Notes: a model not told the origin generated them from the sequence alone. A DNA stretch of 64,000 nt from Deferribacteres bacterium (GCA_020633675.1 JACKDE010000001.1:124001-188000); one strand, 5' to 3'; positions 36,066 to 45,636 are shown, numbered from the stretch's first letter. Translations and numbers: made by a program.

Positions 36066-36268
36066 CTGGCCTCCCATACAAGATTTTATTTGATTCCACA
36101 TCATGGTTCTGTACATTGATTCTGATTTTTTGCGCGCAGGGGTGGTTGGGGAGACACGAATTCAGCAAAACCGTTTAAAAGGCCGAATCTCAAACGGGAT
36201 AATCGGGTAGAAGGCTGAGCATGTGTTAGGCAAAAATCATGTAAGCAGATGAAGAACAGGGAAAGTAG

Positions 36269-37186
36269 ATGCTGAAAATTCCTGAAACCGGTCTTGAGAT
36301 TTTGGTGCCTGGCTCAACATCCAATCTTGGAGCGGGATTTGACACGTTTGGACTCGCTTTGCGCGTCTATTTAAGACTGCGCGTGCGCCCCGCAGATGCC
36401 TTTCATGTGGTGCTGAGCGGCGAGGGTGAGAGCGAGCTTGCCCGCGATACATCCAATTTAGTGCTGAAAACCTATCTGCGTGCGTGCGAACAATTCAATT
36501 TGCCAGCCAAATCGATTGCGCTTGAAATTCATAACGACATTCCACTGAGCCGCGGCTTGGGATCGAGCGGGGCGGCAATTGCGGCAGGCTTGCACTTGGC
36601 GTCCCTGCAAAGCGAGACACAATTGCCCATGCAGCAACTGCTTGAGCTTGGCTGCGAAATCGAAGGACATCCGGAGAACCTGGTCGCCTCCATGCTTGGT
36701 GGCTTTTGTGTCAATTGTTACGATTCAGGCAGATTGCACTACGCTCAATTTACTTCACTGCCTGCCTTTAAGGCCGTTTTGTTGATTCCGGATTTGACGA
36801 TTTCAACGGAGGTGGCACGACGCTTGTTGCCGAAATCAGTACAATTCGCGGACGCGGTGGCCAATGTTCAGCGCGCAGGATTGATGGTTGCCGGCTTGCT
36901 CGGTGGTGATTTAGCGTTGCTGCGACAGGCTGTAAGCGATACACTTCATCAACCATTTCGCAAAAAGTTGATTCCAGGATTTGACGGTATTTTAGCGGCA
37001 GCTTATGAGGCCGGGGCAAATGCGGCATTTTTAAGTGGATCCGGTTCGACCATACTCGCACTGACAATTGATCCAGATGCTGCCGAAAGGATTGCGAAGG
37101 CCTTGAAAGCGGCTGCTGTTGAGGTGGAATTGCCAGCCCGCACCAAAATCGTGGAACTCCATACATCCGGCGTACAGAGCAGGTAA
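36269..37186 (+). CDS. thrB: Homoserine kinase
   Basis: The 305-aa product is a GHMP kinase that makes O-phosphohomoserine for threonine synthesis. Motif 1 is VPGSTSNLGAGFDTFG, motif 2 (ATP loop) IPLSRGLGSSGAAIAAG, and motif 3 AAFLSGSGSTILAL. The length fits ThrB. No thrA or thrC lies adjacent, so the pathway is split. The stop lies 10 bp from the stop of the convergent priA gene. Confidence 0.95.
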   Translation: MLKIPETGLEILVPGSTSNLGAGFDTFGLALRVYLRLRVRPADAFHVVLSGEGESELARDTSNLVLKTYLRACEQFNLPAKSIALEIHNDIPLSRGLGSSGAAIAAGLHLASLQSETQLPMQQLLELGCEIEGHPENLVASMLGGFCVNCYDSGRLHYAQFTSLPAFKAVLLIPDLTISTEVARRLLPKSVQFADAVANVQRAGLMVAGLLGGDLALLRQAVSDTLHQPFRKKLIPGFDGILAAAYEAGANAAFLSGSGSTILALTIDPDAAERIAKALKAAAVEVELPARTKIVELHTSGVQSR

Positions 37187-37196
37187 CTCATGTATG

Positions 37197-39644
37197 CTAT
37201 AAAATTGATAGCGGATCAACATCGACGGTCAGGGTAACGCCACTTTGGCTGGCAACCTGCCGGAATTGCTCGACCGCCTGGCGGATGGCTGTACGCATGC
37301 GGCTGGCGGACGCGTCCATTTTGCGATTGTTTTTAAGCAGAATTTGAAAACGAAAATACTGCTGCAATTTGGCCAATGGTGCGGGAGATGGACCGAGCAC
37401 GTCAAAGGTTGCGTCCGATGTTCTTAACAAACTGGCCAACTGTAAGGTGGCATGCCAGGCTTTCTGTTCGTCTTTGTGGCGCAATTGCAGCAAGGCAAGT
37501 CTGCCAAAAGGTGGATAATGCAGCGTACGCCGATCTTCCTGCTCCTGAAAATAGAATTGTTTAAAATCGTGTTGCTGGGCACATCGCAGACAGAAATGCC
37601 CGGAGGAATACGTTTGTATAAAGACTTCACCTTGCCCGCCTTTGCGCCCTGCGCGCCCCGCTACCTGCGTGATCAGTTGAAACGTTTTCTCAGATGCACG
37701 AAAATCAGGCAGATACAGGCCTGTATCTGCTGAAATCACGCCTACCAGTGTAACTTTCGGAAAATCCAGCCCTTTAGCAATCATCTGGGTGCCAACCAGG
37801 ATATCGTATTTGTGTTCTCCGAAGTCCTGCAAAATTTTGTCATGTGCACGCTTGCCGCGCGTGGTGTCGAGATCCATGCGCGCAATGCGTGCTTTGGGCA
37901 GCAGTTCCTGAAGCTGCATTTCAACCTTTTGGGTGCCAATCCCGCGGTAGCGAATTTCAGCACTTTGGCAATTGGGGCAAAAATTGGGCGCTTTCTGATT
38001 GAGATCGCAATAGTGACAACGCATACGCCAGCCTTTGAGGTGGTAGCTCAGGCTGACATTGCAGTTCGGGCAGGTTTCCACGTAGCCACACTCGGTACAT
38101 TGCACAGCAGTTGAAAAGCCACGGCGGTTTTGCAGGATGATGACTTGCTCGCGCAGGGCAAGCTTTTCTTCGATTTTTTTTTGCAATGCCGGTGTGATAA
38201 AAAAATCGTCACCCTGTCCCTTTGGAGCGCGTGCATCAAGCAAGTTGATGAGATAAACCCTTGGCAATGGTATCTCTTCGATGCGTTTCAGCATTTCGAG
38301 CAATGTGTATTTGCCACGCAGGGCGTTTTGGTAGCTTTCCATCGAAGGTGTGGCGCTGCCAAGCAACACCACTGCGTTGCTGAAAACGGCGCGCATCACA
38401 GCCACATCGCGGGCATGATAGCGCGGCGTGCTATCCGATTGTTTGTAGCTGCTTTCGTGCTCTTCATCCACCACAATCAGGCCGAGATTTTTCACGGGGG
38501 CGAAAATCGCAGAGCGAGGACCGACCACTACACGAGCCCGGCCGGCATGAATTTTTTGCCAGGCATCGTAGCGTTCACCGATGGACATGCGACTGTGCAT
38601 GACCGTGACCAGATCCTGGAATTCCGCCCGGAAACGGCGCACAGTTTGCGGCGTTAGGGCAATCTCTGGCACCAGCACAATCGCGCTGTTACCATCGGCA
38701 ATCGCATGTCTGATCGATTCGATATACACTTGTGTTTTTCCACTGCCGGTTACGCCATGAATGAGAAAGGTGTGTGGAGTTTTGGTATCCAGCATCTTGC
38801 ATATGCGATCCACCGCCTGCTGCTGCTCCTGATTGAGTATCAGCTTCGGAGCAGGAGGCACGCTTAAATCGCCATAATAATCGCGCTCGATGCGCCGCTC
38901 ATACAATTCAATTCTGTGCGCCTTCGCCAGAACTTTCAGGGTAGATGTTGCTGATTTTGTTGTCTTTAAAAGCTGTGCTTGCCGCGCGCTGCCACCACTT
39001 TTTATGAGATAATCCACAATGTGCTGCTGTTTTGTCGTGAGCGGTTTTTTTGCAGCTGCATTGGCGTCGGTTGTTAGCCTCACATATTTTTCGATTTTGG
39101 TGTGATGGGCTCTGCCGCGAAGCTCGCTTTCCAGGACAATGAGTTGTTTTTCTTCAAGCTTTCTCAAGCCATAGGCGATGCCGGTGGAGCGGAAGGATTG
39201 TTGTAGCGTCTCGATTCGGGTCGTACCTTTTTCGCGAAGAATGCGAATGATTTTGGCCTGCGTACCATTCAAACTCTGCGCGGCCAGCTGCAAATCATCG
39301 GCAATCAGGCGTACCGTGCGCTTCGATTCGATGCTGGTACCGGCGGGGAGCGCGGCTTTGAGGGCTTCCCCAAATCCACAAAGGTAGTATTCAGCTATCC
39401 ATTCAGCCAGCTGCATGATGCCCATAGAGATGACGGGCTCTTGGTCGAGAATGTCAGCAATTTTTTTGAGCTCGATATCTTCCGGTGGCGTCTCCGGTAT
39501 TCCGACAACATAGCCCGTCAAAATGCGCTTGCCGAATGGTGCTAAAATGCGTATGCCTGGCTGCATGGCATCCTGCAAATCCTGCGGAACGAGGTAGGTA
39601 AAGCGTTGATTGAGCGGGACATCGAAGACAATTTCGGCATACAT
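37197..39644 (-). CDS. priA: Primosomal replication-restart helicase PriA
   Basis: The 815-aa product is a 3'-5' superfamily 2 helicase that reloads the replisome at stalled forks. The N-terminal 3'-DNA-binding domain starts YAEIVFDVPLNQRFTYLVP. Walker A is GVTGSGKT, Walker B DEEH in IVVDEEHESSYKQSD. The zinc-binding region has four CxxC pairs (CTECGYVETCPNCN, CHYCDLN, CPNCQS). Later helicase motifs are QMIAKGLDFP and QVAGRAGR. I use the ATG at 39644 because MYAEIVFDVP is the usual start; the frame extends to 39692. It is convergent with thrB and upstream of nothing else on this strand. Confidence 0.97.
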   Translation of the reverse strand: MYAEIVFDVPLNQRFTYLVPQDLQDAMQPGIRILAPFGKRILTGYVVGIPETPPEDIELKKIADILDQEPVISMGIMQLAEWIAEYYLCGFGEALKAALPAGTSIESKRTVRLIADDLQLAAQSLNGTQAKIIRILREKGTTRIETLQQSFRSTGIAYGLRKLEEKQLIVLESELRGRAHHTKIEKYVRLTTDANAAAKKPLTTKQQHIVDYLIKSGGSARQAQLLKTTKSATSTLKVLAKAHRIELYERRIERDYYGDLSVPPAPKLILNQEQQQAVDRICKMLDTKTPHTFLIHGVTGSGKTQVYIESIRHAIADGNSAIVLVPEIALTPQTVRRFRAEFQDLVTVMHSRMSIGERYDAWQKIHAGRARVVVGPRSAIFAPVKNLGLIVVDEEHESSYKQSDSTPRYHARDVAVMRAVFSNAVVLLGSATPSMESYQNALRGKYTLLEMLKRIEEIPLPRVYLINLLDARAPKGQGDDFFITPALQKKIEEKLALREQVIILQNRRGFSTAVQCTECGYVETCPNCNVSLSYHLKGWRMRCHYCDLNQKAPNFCPNCQSAEIRYRGIGTQKVEMQLQELLPKARIARMDLDTTRGKRAHDKILQDFGEHKYDILVGTQMIAKGLDFPKVTLVGVISADTGLYLPDFRASEKTFQLITQVAGRAGRKGGQGEVFIQTYSSGHFCLRCAQQHDFKQFYFQEQEDRRTLHYPPFGRLALLQLRHKDEQKAWHATLQLASLLRTSDATFDVLGPSPAPLAKLQQYFRFQILLKNNRKMDASASRMRTAIRQAVEQFRQVASQSGVTLTVDVDPLSIL

Positions 39645-39770
39645 GTGAAAGGTGACTTTCGTAATAAATCGCTTTGAACGCAAGCTATGCAAAATCGTGA
39701 TCGGGCATTGCGAATTGGTTGGAAGATGAGTGAAAAATCATCAAATTGCAAAGAATTTTTGCGGGCGAAA

Positions 39771-39801
39771 CATAAAAAAAGCCCTCGCTGAGGAGGGCTT
39801 T
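39771..39801 (-). terminator. Intrinsic terminator of the sigma factor gene
   Basis: AAAGCCCTC / GAGGGCTTT arms with a 6-nt loop are followed by TTTTTTT on the reverse strand, 24 bp after the stop. Confidence 0.9.
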
Positions 39802-39824
39802 GAGGATATCGAATGTTGGTGCGC

Positions 39825-40682
39825 TTAGCCGAGATATTTGCGCAAAGGCTCCAATCGTGAGCGATGGCGCAAGCGGCGCAACGCTTTTTCTTTAATTTGC
39901 CGGACACGCTCGCGCGTTAGCTTGAAATGCTCGCCAATCTCTTCGAGAGTGAGCGGGCGGTCGCCATCGAGCCCGAAGTAGAGCTTGATGATCTCAGCTT
40001 CGCGGGGCTTGAGCGTAGACAACACTTTGTCGATTTCGACTTGCAGCGATTCCTGCATCAACGTATCATCCGGCGGAGCATAGCGGTCACTTTCAAGGAC
40101 GTCGAGCAGGCTGTTGCCTTCCTCTTCCTTGAAAGGTTCGTCCAGCGAAAGATGACGGGCAGATGTTTTCAGAACGTCAGCGACTTCATACGCTGTCATT
40201 TCCATTTTATCCGCGATTTCTTCCATGCTGGGTTCGCGACCGAATCGTTTTTCCAACTGTTCGAGGGCCCGACCAACTTTGTTGATCGCACCGACCCGAT
40301 TGAGCGGCAAGCGGACAACGCGCGACTGCTCGGCCAAAGCTTGCAATATCGACTGACGAATCCACCACACTGCATAGGAGATGAACTTGAAGCCGCGTGT
40401 TTCATCGAAGCGTTGGGCAGCTTTGATAAGACCGAGATTACCTTCACTGATCAAATCCTGCAAGGGAAGTCCTTGCCCCTGATATTCTTTGGCGACGCTG
40501 ATGACGAATCGGAGGTTGGCTTTTACGAGCTTGTCGAGGGCACGTGAATCGTTCTTGCGAATTCGGCGTGCCAACTCGATTTCTTCGTCCGGTGTCAGGG
40601 GAGAATAGCCGCCAATTTCTTCAAGGTATTTTTCGATTGATTGCTTTGTTCGCGCTTCGGACAACTGAACTTTTTTGGCCAT
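39825..40682 (-). CDS. rpoD: RNA polymerase primary sigma factor, short type
   Basis: The 285-aa product has sigma regions 1.2 (YLEEIGGYSPLTPDEEIELA), 2 (LVKANLRFVISVAKEYQ; DLISEGNLGLIKA; FISYAVWWIRQSI), 3 and 4 (LTLEEIGEHFKLTRERVRQI, the -35 recognition helix). Region 1.1 and the long insert of E. coli RpoD are missing, as in the short primary sigmas of Bacteroidota, Chlorobi and relatives. It is preceded by rpsU on the same strand 280 bp upstream. The two best promoters in the window have TTGACW and TATATT, matching the -10/-35 specificity expected of region 2.4/4.2 of this type; the link is inference. Confidence 0.95.
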   Translation of the reverse strand: MAKKVQLSEARTKQSIEKYLEEIGGYSPLTPDEEIELARRIRKNDSRALDKLVKANLRFVISVAKEYQGQGLPLQDLISEGNLGLIKAAQRFDETRGFKFISYAVWWIRQSILQALAEQSRVVRLPLNRVGAINKVGRALEQLEKRFGREPSMEEIADKMEMTAYEVADVLKTSARHLSLDEPFKEEEGNSLLDVLESDRYAPPDDTLMQESLQVEIDKVLSTLKPREAEIIKLYFGLDGDRPLTLEEIGEHFKLTRERVRQIKEKALRRLRHRSRLEPLRKYLG

Positions 40683-40962
40683 AAGATTAATCCAAATAAA
40701 GAGATTTCTGCAGATTCATTCCCGCGTTTCATCAATGCATCGTAAAGCCTTTTCGTTGTTGCTGTTCAAAATCCTGTGCCGACATCCCTAAACAAATGAC
40801 AGCTTGATGACTTCGAAAGTTGAGAATAAAGGTAAAATTATTGCGTAATTGAAATGATTGTTTCCTAACCTACAGACTGACCCGCAAATTTGCGGAAGCC
40901 TGCGGAAAAAAACAAATTCCCGCATATTTGTGCGGTGCGATCATCTTGAATGAACATAATTT

Positions 40963-41157
40963 CTACGCTGTCTTGGCTTGCAAGCGGTTGGTCCGGCGAA
41001 TTGCTTTTGCTTTGCGTAAGCGCTTCTTTTCGCTTGGTTTGACGAAGTAAGTCGATCTCCTCAATTGGCGGAGAATACCTGCGCGCTCGCACTTTCTGCG
41101 GAACCGATAGATTGCATGATCGATTGATTCGCTTTCCCCTACGATGACTTTAACCAT
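40963..41157 (-). CDS. rpsU: Small ribosomal subunit protein bS21
   Basis: The 64-aa product is highly basic with the family pattern VKVIVGESESIDHAIYRFRR, then RRSTYFVKPSEKKRLRKAKA. bS21 helps the 30S subunit recognise the mRNA leader, consistent with the many strong Shine-Dalgarno sequences here. I place the start at the ATG at 41157 (AAGGA 10 nt upstream); a GTG at 41166 is too close to that site. The promoter at 41292-41320 gives a leader of about 125 nt. It lies upstream of the sigma factor gene, as in the classical rpsU-dnaG-rpoD order but without dnaG. Confidence 0.96.
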   Translation of the reverse strand: MVKVIVGESESIDHAIYRFRRKCERAGILRQLRRSTYFVKPSEKKRLRKAKAIRRTNRLQAKTA

Positions 41158-41291
41158 ATTTGACACATCCTTTCGGTTTCAGATTAAGTTGCTTTCATTA
41201 AACCGAAAATAAAAGGGGAAAGTTTCGTCGATAAGACAGGGAGAACAAATAGAAGGTTTTAAAATTTTTCCCTTTTCTGAAAGTAGCCCCA

Positions 41292-41320
41292 AATATAATA
41301 GATCTGTCTACGTTTGTCAA
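41292..41320 (-). promoter_or_regulatory. Consensus sigma-70 promoter of rpsU
   Basis: Reverse strand: -35 TTGACA (41315-41320), exactly 17-nt spacer, -10 TATATT (41292-41297). It is the best promoter in the window and may also drive the sigma factor gene. Confidence 0.85.
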
Positions 41321-41338
41321 GTACAATAGCTTGAATAG

Positions 41339-43165
41339 CTATACTTTTTTTGTTTTTGCAGATTTCGCCGATATCGGCAAATAAATAAAAAATTCTGTGC
41401 CCTTTTCGACTTCGCTTTGCACTTTGATGCTTCCACCATGCTCCTCCACGATCTGCTGTGCAACCGAAAGGCCGAGCCCGGTGCCATCCGGCTTGGTGGA
41501 AAAATAAAAATCGAAGATGTGCTTCAATTCATCTGGCGGGATGCCTTTGCCTGTATCGCGAAAAACGATTTCGATCATGTTCGATGTTTCCTCTGCATCG
41601 CGCGTTAAAGGAGAGCGCATTTCGATAACCAATCTGCCGCCCCCCGGCATTGCGTGAATGGCGTTGATGATCATATTTAGAAAAACCTGCTTGATTTTGC
41701 CGCTGTCAATCCGGGCATGGACGTGATTGCTCTCATAGCGACGCTCGATGCGAATGCCTTTTGGCAAGGCCAGTGGTTGTTGGGTGGCAAGAATTTCATC
41801 AATTAAGTCACCGAGATTGATTTCTTCAAGTGTCAGCTTGGGTGGCTTTGCGATAAGCAAAAAATTAGAGACGAGATCATCAACGCGTTTGATTTCACTG
41901 GCAACGACATGGCTGTAATGGTCAAGTTTTTTCACATCGACCGCTGGCTTGTGAAATTCGCGATTGAGTATTTGCATATTGATCACCATCGAATTCAATG
42001 GATTGCGAATTTCGTGCGACAACACTGATGCGAGTTTACTCAGTGTCTCGAGGCGCTCAGCACGCTTGAGCTTGTTCTGGATCGTCCGCAGTCTGGTGGA
42101 CATGGCGTTGATGTGGACGGCAAGCTGGCTGATTTCATCTTTGCCCAGTGGCTCGATGCGGTAAAACAGGTCCCCGCTTGCAATCCGCTCGATACCGTGT
42201 ACCAGCCTTGTCACCGGACGCAAGATGATTCTCGAATAAAAGAACGCGATCAATGAGGCAACGGCTACGCTGGCGCCCAATAAAAGCTGGACCTGAAACT
42301 CCATTTTGTCAACCACAGCGAAAGCCTCGCTGGTTGGCTGCTGAATGACAATGCCCCAATTGATGCTGCGCGCCCGGATCGGCGAGTATGCAGCAACATT
42401 CTCAATGCCTTGCTGGTTAAGATAAATATCGCTGAAGGCCAGCTTTTCAGCAATTCGCGGCAGGCTTTCTTTCTCTCGAAAATGCTGTCCTCGCTGGATC
42501 ACTTTTTCACGGTTGGTGTGAGCGATATATTGGCCGTCGGATCGAAAAACGAATGCTTCCGCGCCTTCGCCGCCAATCTTGCTTTTGTCAACCAGGTCCC
42601 ACATTTCCTTCAAATCAACATTTGCGTGCAAAATGCTGATGAACTCATCAAATTCATTTACCACTGGTTCGTAAATGTCCATGACCGGCAATTGCTCGTC
42701 GCTGAGATAGACTTCGGTGACATACTCTCCGTTTGTCAGGATCTGCCGCCGCAGGGTGTCAAAATGGGGCAGACTGCTGCCATTGCCAAGGCGCCGGAAT
42801 GCGGTGGACTGCACAATTCCGCCGTTGAGATCAAAAATCGTGACTTCCCTGAAAATGTCAAATTTTTTAACCAGGTTGTGAATGATGCGCTGCTGGTAAA
42901 GGGCGTTTGGTCCGTAAATCGATGGATTGTTGGCAGTGAGCTTGAGTTTTTCCGATACGCTCTCCAGAGTGAGTTCGATTTGCCGCGCGGAGCGCAGAGC
43001 AATTTCACGGTTGCGCTCTAAAATGAACTCTTTAAAGTTAGATTCGGCAGTGCGCACCAAAAAATAGCCCGTTGTCAACAAGGGAATGATCACCAGCAAA
43101 ATATGCGAGGCGAGCAGTCGCGAAAACATGCGGTGCGGAAAATGGACGGGCGTGGATGTAAACAT
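41339..43165 (-). CDS. Membrane sensor histidine kinase (Cache-HAMP-HisKA-HATPase)
   Basis: The 608-aa product starts at the ATG at 43165, 4 bp after the stop of the solute-binding protein gene. Membrane helix 1 is ASHILLVIIPLLTTGYFLV; an extracytoplasmic double-Cache-type sensor follows to about residue 270 (IFREVTIFDLNGGIV, AFVFRSDGQYIAHT). Membrane helix 2 is LLLGASVAVASLIAFFYS, then HAMP (LRPVTRLVHGIERIASGDL), H384 in SHEIRNPLNS, N-box MIINAIHAMPGG and G-boxes FRDTGKGIPP and GTGLGLSV. No response regulator follows. The preceding gene encodes a solute-binding protein, so ligand-loaded binding protein could be the signal; that is inference. Confidence 0.93.
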   Translation of the reverse strand: MFTSTPVHFPHRMFSRLLASHILLVIIPLLTTGYFLVRTAESNFKEFILERNREIALRSARQIELTLESVSEKLKLTANNPSIYGPNALYQQRIIHNLVKKFDIFREVTIFDLNGGIVQSTAFRRLGNGSSLPHFDTLRRQILTNGEYVTEVYLSDEQLPVMDIYEPVVNEFDEFISILHANVDLKEMWDLVDKSKIGGEGAEAFVFRSDGQYIAHTNREKVIQRGQHFREKESLPRIAEKLAFSDIYLNQQGIENVAAYSPIRARSINWGIVIQQPTSEAFAVVDKMEFQVQLLLGASVAVASLIAFFYSRIILRPVTRLVHGIERIASGDLFYRIEPLGKDEISQLAVHINAMSTRLRTIQNKLKRAERLETLSKLASVLSHEIRNPLNSMVINMQILNREFHKPAVDVKKLDHYSHVVASEIKRVDDLVSNFLLIAKPPKLTLEEINLGDLIDEILATQQPLALPKGIRIERRYESNHVHARIDSGKIKQVFLNMIINAIHAMPGGGRLVIEMRSPLTRDAEETSNMIEIVFRDTGKGIPPDELKHIFDFYFSTKPDGTGLGLSVAQQIVEEHGGSIKVQSEVEKGTEFFIYLPISAKSAKTKKV

Positions 43166-43169
43166 GACT

Positions 43170-44438
43170 TTATTTTTCTCTGCCGGAAAGGCGCCATAAA
43201 TTGATTGGATTGATGCCGGATGAACTGGCATCGCGCACATTTTGAAGCTTGGCCGCATTGTGCACAGCATAGTCGTACCACTTAAAAAAGAGAAAGGATA
43301 CCACACACTGGTTGTTTAGTGTGCGCTGCATGCCGTGCGCCAAGCCGATAATGTTTTTTCGGTCCGATGTCTGTTGAGACAGCTTATATTGCATGAGATA
43401 GGATTCATTGGAAAATCGAATAAAGCTGGTTTGCGGATTGGTGAAGAAATTATAAATTGCTTCGATGCTCTCATCAAAAGTGTACTCCGATAACACCGCT
43501 TCATACTTTCCGGAGCTGAGGTGGGCCTCGAGCTCACTAGCTGCAAGCGCTTCACCGATAATTTCGATGCCGAGCTGGTTACAAGCCAAAAGCACATCAC
43601 GAGCGATGCTCTCTTCCAGCTCGATGCCTCCACGATAGGCTAATTTGATCTTGAGCTTAATTCCGTTCTTCTCGCGCACACCATCGTTATCGCGATCGAT
43701 CCAGCCGTTGCTTTCCAGCAAATCTCTGGCGCGGCGCAAGTTATGGCGGTATTCTTCAATCGCAACATCCGGATAAAATTCATTGTCCGGCTCGAAAACG
43801 CTGCCCTTCGCAACCTCGCCCTTGGTCTGCGGCACACCATCGATCACGTGTACAACCAAATCCTGCTTGCGAATGGCAAACGAGATGGCTTTGCGAATCT
43901 CCAAATTTTTCAATATTTCGTGCTGCAGATTGTACACGATCATTTCGATACTGTGGGTTTTTTTTGCAATAGCGGTTGGCAGCATGACCGGATTATTGCG
44001 CACGACTTCGTGCGCCATCGCTTCTTCGCTAAGAACGGCGAAATCCACTTCGCTCAGCAGAAGTGCCTGGTACAAGCTGCGCTCACTATTGAAAAAGCGG
44101 TAAGCGACGCGCGTAATAGTGCCGGGCCCTGGAGGCCGCTTAAGCAAGATTTCGACGATTTTAGGACTTCGATTGATCACATCGAAGGGCTTGCCGTTGC
44201 CGGTTGCACTAAGCGGGTAGTCCAGATCATCGATACGGATGGTGATTTTTGTATGATCAGTAATGCCGGTGAGCATTCCAATGACAATATTTTGGCTCAA
44301 ATCCCGGCGTTGTTGCAGGCGGATCGATTCAGTGCCCTCCTGGCCGTACCCTAGGCTGGAAGTCGTTGCTAGCGCACCGAGCAATATTTTTGCAGCGAAG
44401 CTGAGTCGGTACCGAAATTGTTTCTTATTTTGGGGCAT
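43170..44438 (-). CDS. Family 5 (peptide/nickel type) extracytoplasmic solute-binding protein
   Basis: The 422-aa product has a signal peptide ending near SSLGYGQ and SBP_bac_5 features: HSIEMIVYNLQHE, the NLEIRKAISFAIRKQDLV helix typical of this family, and LLESNGWIDRDNDGVREKNG. Length is short for the family (usually 500-550 aa); the N-terminal lobe seems reduced. No ABC permease or ATPase gene lies in the window. The gene is followed by a sensor kinase 4 bp later and preceded by threonine aldolase 21 bp upstream, so it is probably a receptor for the kinase rather than for transport. Ligand unknown, likely a peptide or small hydrophilic solute. Confidence 0.85.
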   Translation of the reverse strand: MPQNKKQFRYRLSFAAKILLGALATTSSLGYGQEGTESIRLQQRRDLSQNIVIGMLTGITDHTKITIRIDDLDYPLSATGNGKPFDVINRSPKIVEILLKRPPGPGTITRVAYRFFNSERSLYQALLLSEVDFAVLSEEAMAHEVVRNNPVMLPTAIAKKTHSIEMIVYNLQHEILKNLEIRKAISFAIRKQDLVVHVIDGVPQTKGEVAKGSVFEPDNEFYPDVAIEEYRHNLRRARDLLESNGWIDRDNDGVREKNGIKLKIKLAYRGGIELEESIARDVLLACNQLGIEIIGEALAASELEAHLSSGKYEAVLSEYTFDESIEAIYNFFTNPQTSFIRFSNESYLMQYKLSQQTSDRKNIIGLAHGMQRTLNNQCVVSFLFFKWYDYAVHNAAKLQNVRDASSSGINPINLWRLSGREK

Positions 44439-44459
44439 AAAGGGATTTGTATCGATAAA

Positions 44460-45485
44460 TCATTGGCTGAGCTGATTAAGAAAGATATGCGCAGCCTCCA
44501 CAACTTGTTCCCTTGAAACATCGAGGTGGGTAACGGCACGCAGAGTTTGTTCATCCATCATCGAAATCCGCACACCTTTTTGCTGCATTTTTTGGCAGAA
44601 CTGTGATGCTGAAATATCACCATGCAGGCGCGCAATAATGATGTTCGTCTGCACATTTTCCAAATCGATTTCAACATCTGGAGAAGACGCAATGATTTCC
44701 GCAAACTCACGCGCATTGGCATGATCTTCTGCCAATCGGCTCAGATTGGTGTCGATGGCGTAGTGTCCGGCAGCGGCCAGCAAACCGATTTGCCGCATGC
44801 CACCACCCAATTGTTTGCGCACACGCCTGGCCTCGGCGATGAACTCGCGCGAGCCGGCAATCACGGAGCCTGCCGGCGCACCGAGCCCTTTCGACAGACA
44901 GATGCTGATCGAATCGAACAGCTGGCCATACGTTTCCAGCGACACACCACTGGCGATACTGGCATTCCACAATCGTGCACCATCGAGGTGCAGTGCCAAC
45001 CTGTTTTTTTGGCAGAATCCGGAAATTTCTTGGATGGAAGCAAGAGGTAGGACGGTACCACCAGCAAGATTGTGGGTGTTTTCAAGCGCGACAACTTTTG
45101 AGCGCGGAAAATAGTACGTATTCGCCCGCAGTGCCGTGCGTACTTGCTCGGCTTCGATCATGCCTCGATGCCCGACGATTGTGCGTGCTTGAATACCCGA
45201 CAAAACTGGCATGGCGCCACCCTCAAAATGCAGGAAGTGGCTGCCGGCCTCGCAAATCACCTCGTCGCCGGGGGAGGTGTGAACGCGCAAACAAATTTGG
45301 TTGCCCATGGTGCCGGAAGCGACAAACAATGCATCTTCCTTACCGAGCAAGCCGGCAACGCGCTCCTGCAAGGCATTGACTGTCGGGTCTTCGCCATAGA
45401 CGTCATCGCCGACTTCGGCGTTGGCCATGGCTTGGCGCATGGCGGCGCTTGGCCGCGTCACCGTATCACTGCGGAGATCAATCAT
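44460..45485 (-). CDS. ltaE: Low-specificity L-threonine aldolase
   Basis: The 341-aa product is a fold-type I PLP enzyme that cleaves L-threonine/L-allo-threonine to glycine and acetaldehyde. Motifs: MIDLRSDTVTRPS at the start, DDVYGEDPTVNALQ, LFVASGTMGNQI, ALENTHNLAGGTVLP, ALHLDGARLWNA and the Schiff-base Lys in ICLSKGLGAPAGS. Length is normal. It is 21 bp upstream of the solute-binding protein gene on the same strand, so the three genes (aldolase, binding protein, kinase) are likely one transcript. The ribosome binding site is weak. Confidence 0.95.
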   Translation of the reverse strand: MIDLRSDTVTRPSAAMRQAMANAEVGDDVYGEDPTVNALQERVAGLLGKEDALFVASGTMGNQICLRVHTSPGDEVICEAGSHFLHFEGGAMPVLSGIQARTIVGHRGMIEAEQVRTALRANTYYFPRSKVVALENTHNLAGGTVLPLASIQEISGFCQKNRLALHLDGARLWNASIASGVSLETYGQLFDSISICLSKGLGAPAGSVIAGSREFIAEARRVRKQLGGGMRQIGLLAAAGHYAIDTNLSRLAEDHANAREFAEIIASSPDVEIDLENVQTNIIIARLHGDISASQFCQKMQQKGVRISMMDEQTLRAVTHLDVSREQVVEAAHIFLNQLSQ

Positions 45486-45636
45486 TTTTGCATGCTGTGG
45501 TTAAATTATACAAAAATTGCGATCTACAAATATTAACTGTACTGTATTTCAGGCGAATTTGCAAGCGAAAGATGCAACAAAAAGGTCGTGTTTTTACTTT
45601 CAAGTAGCCCGAAAATGCGGCAAAATGATCGACCGG

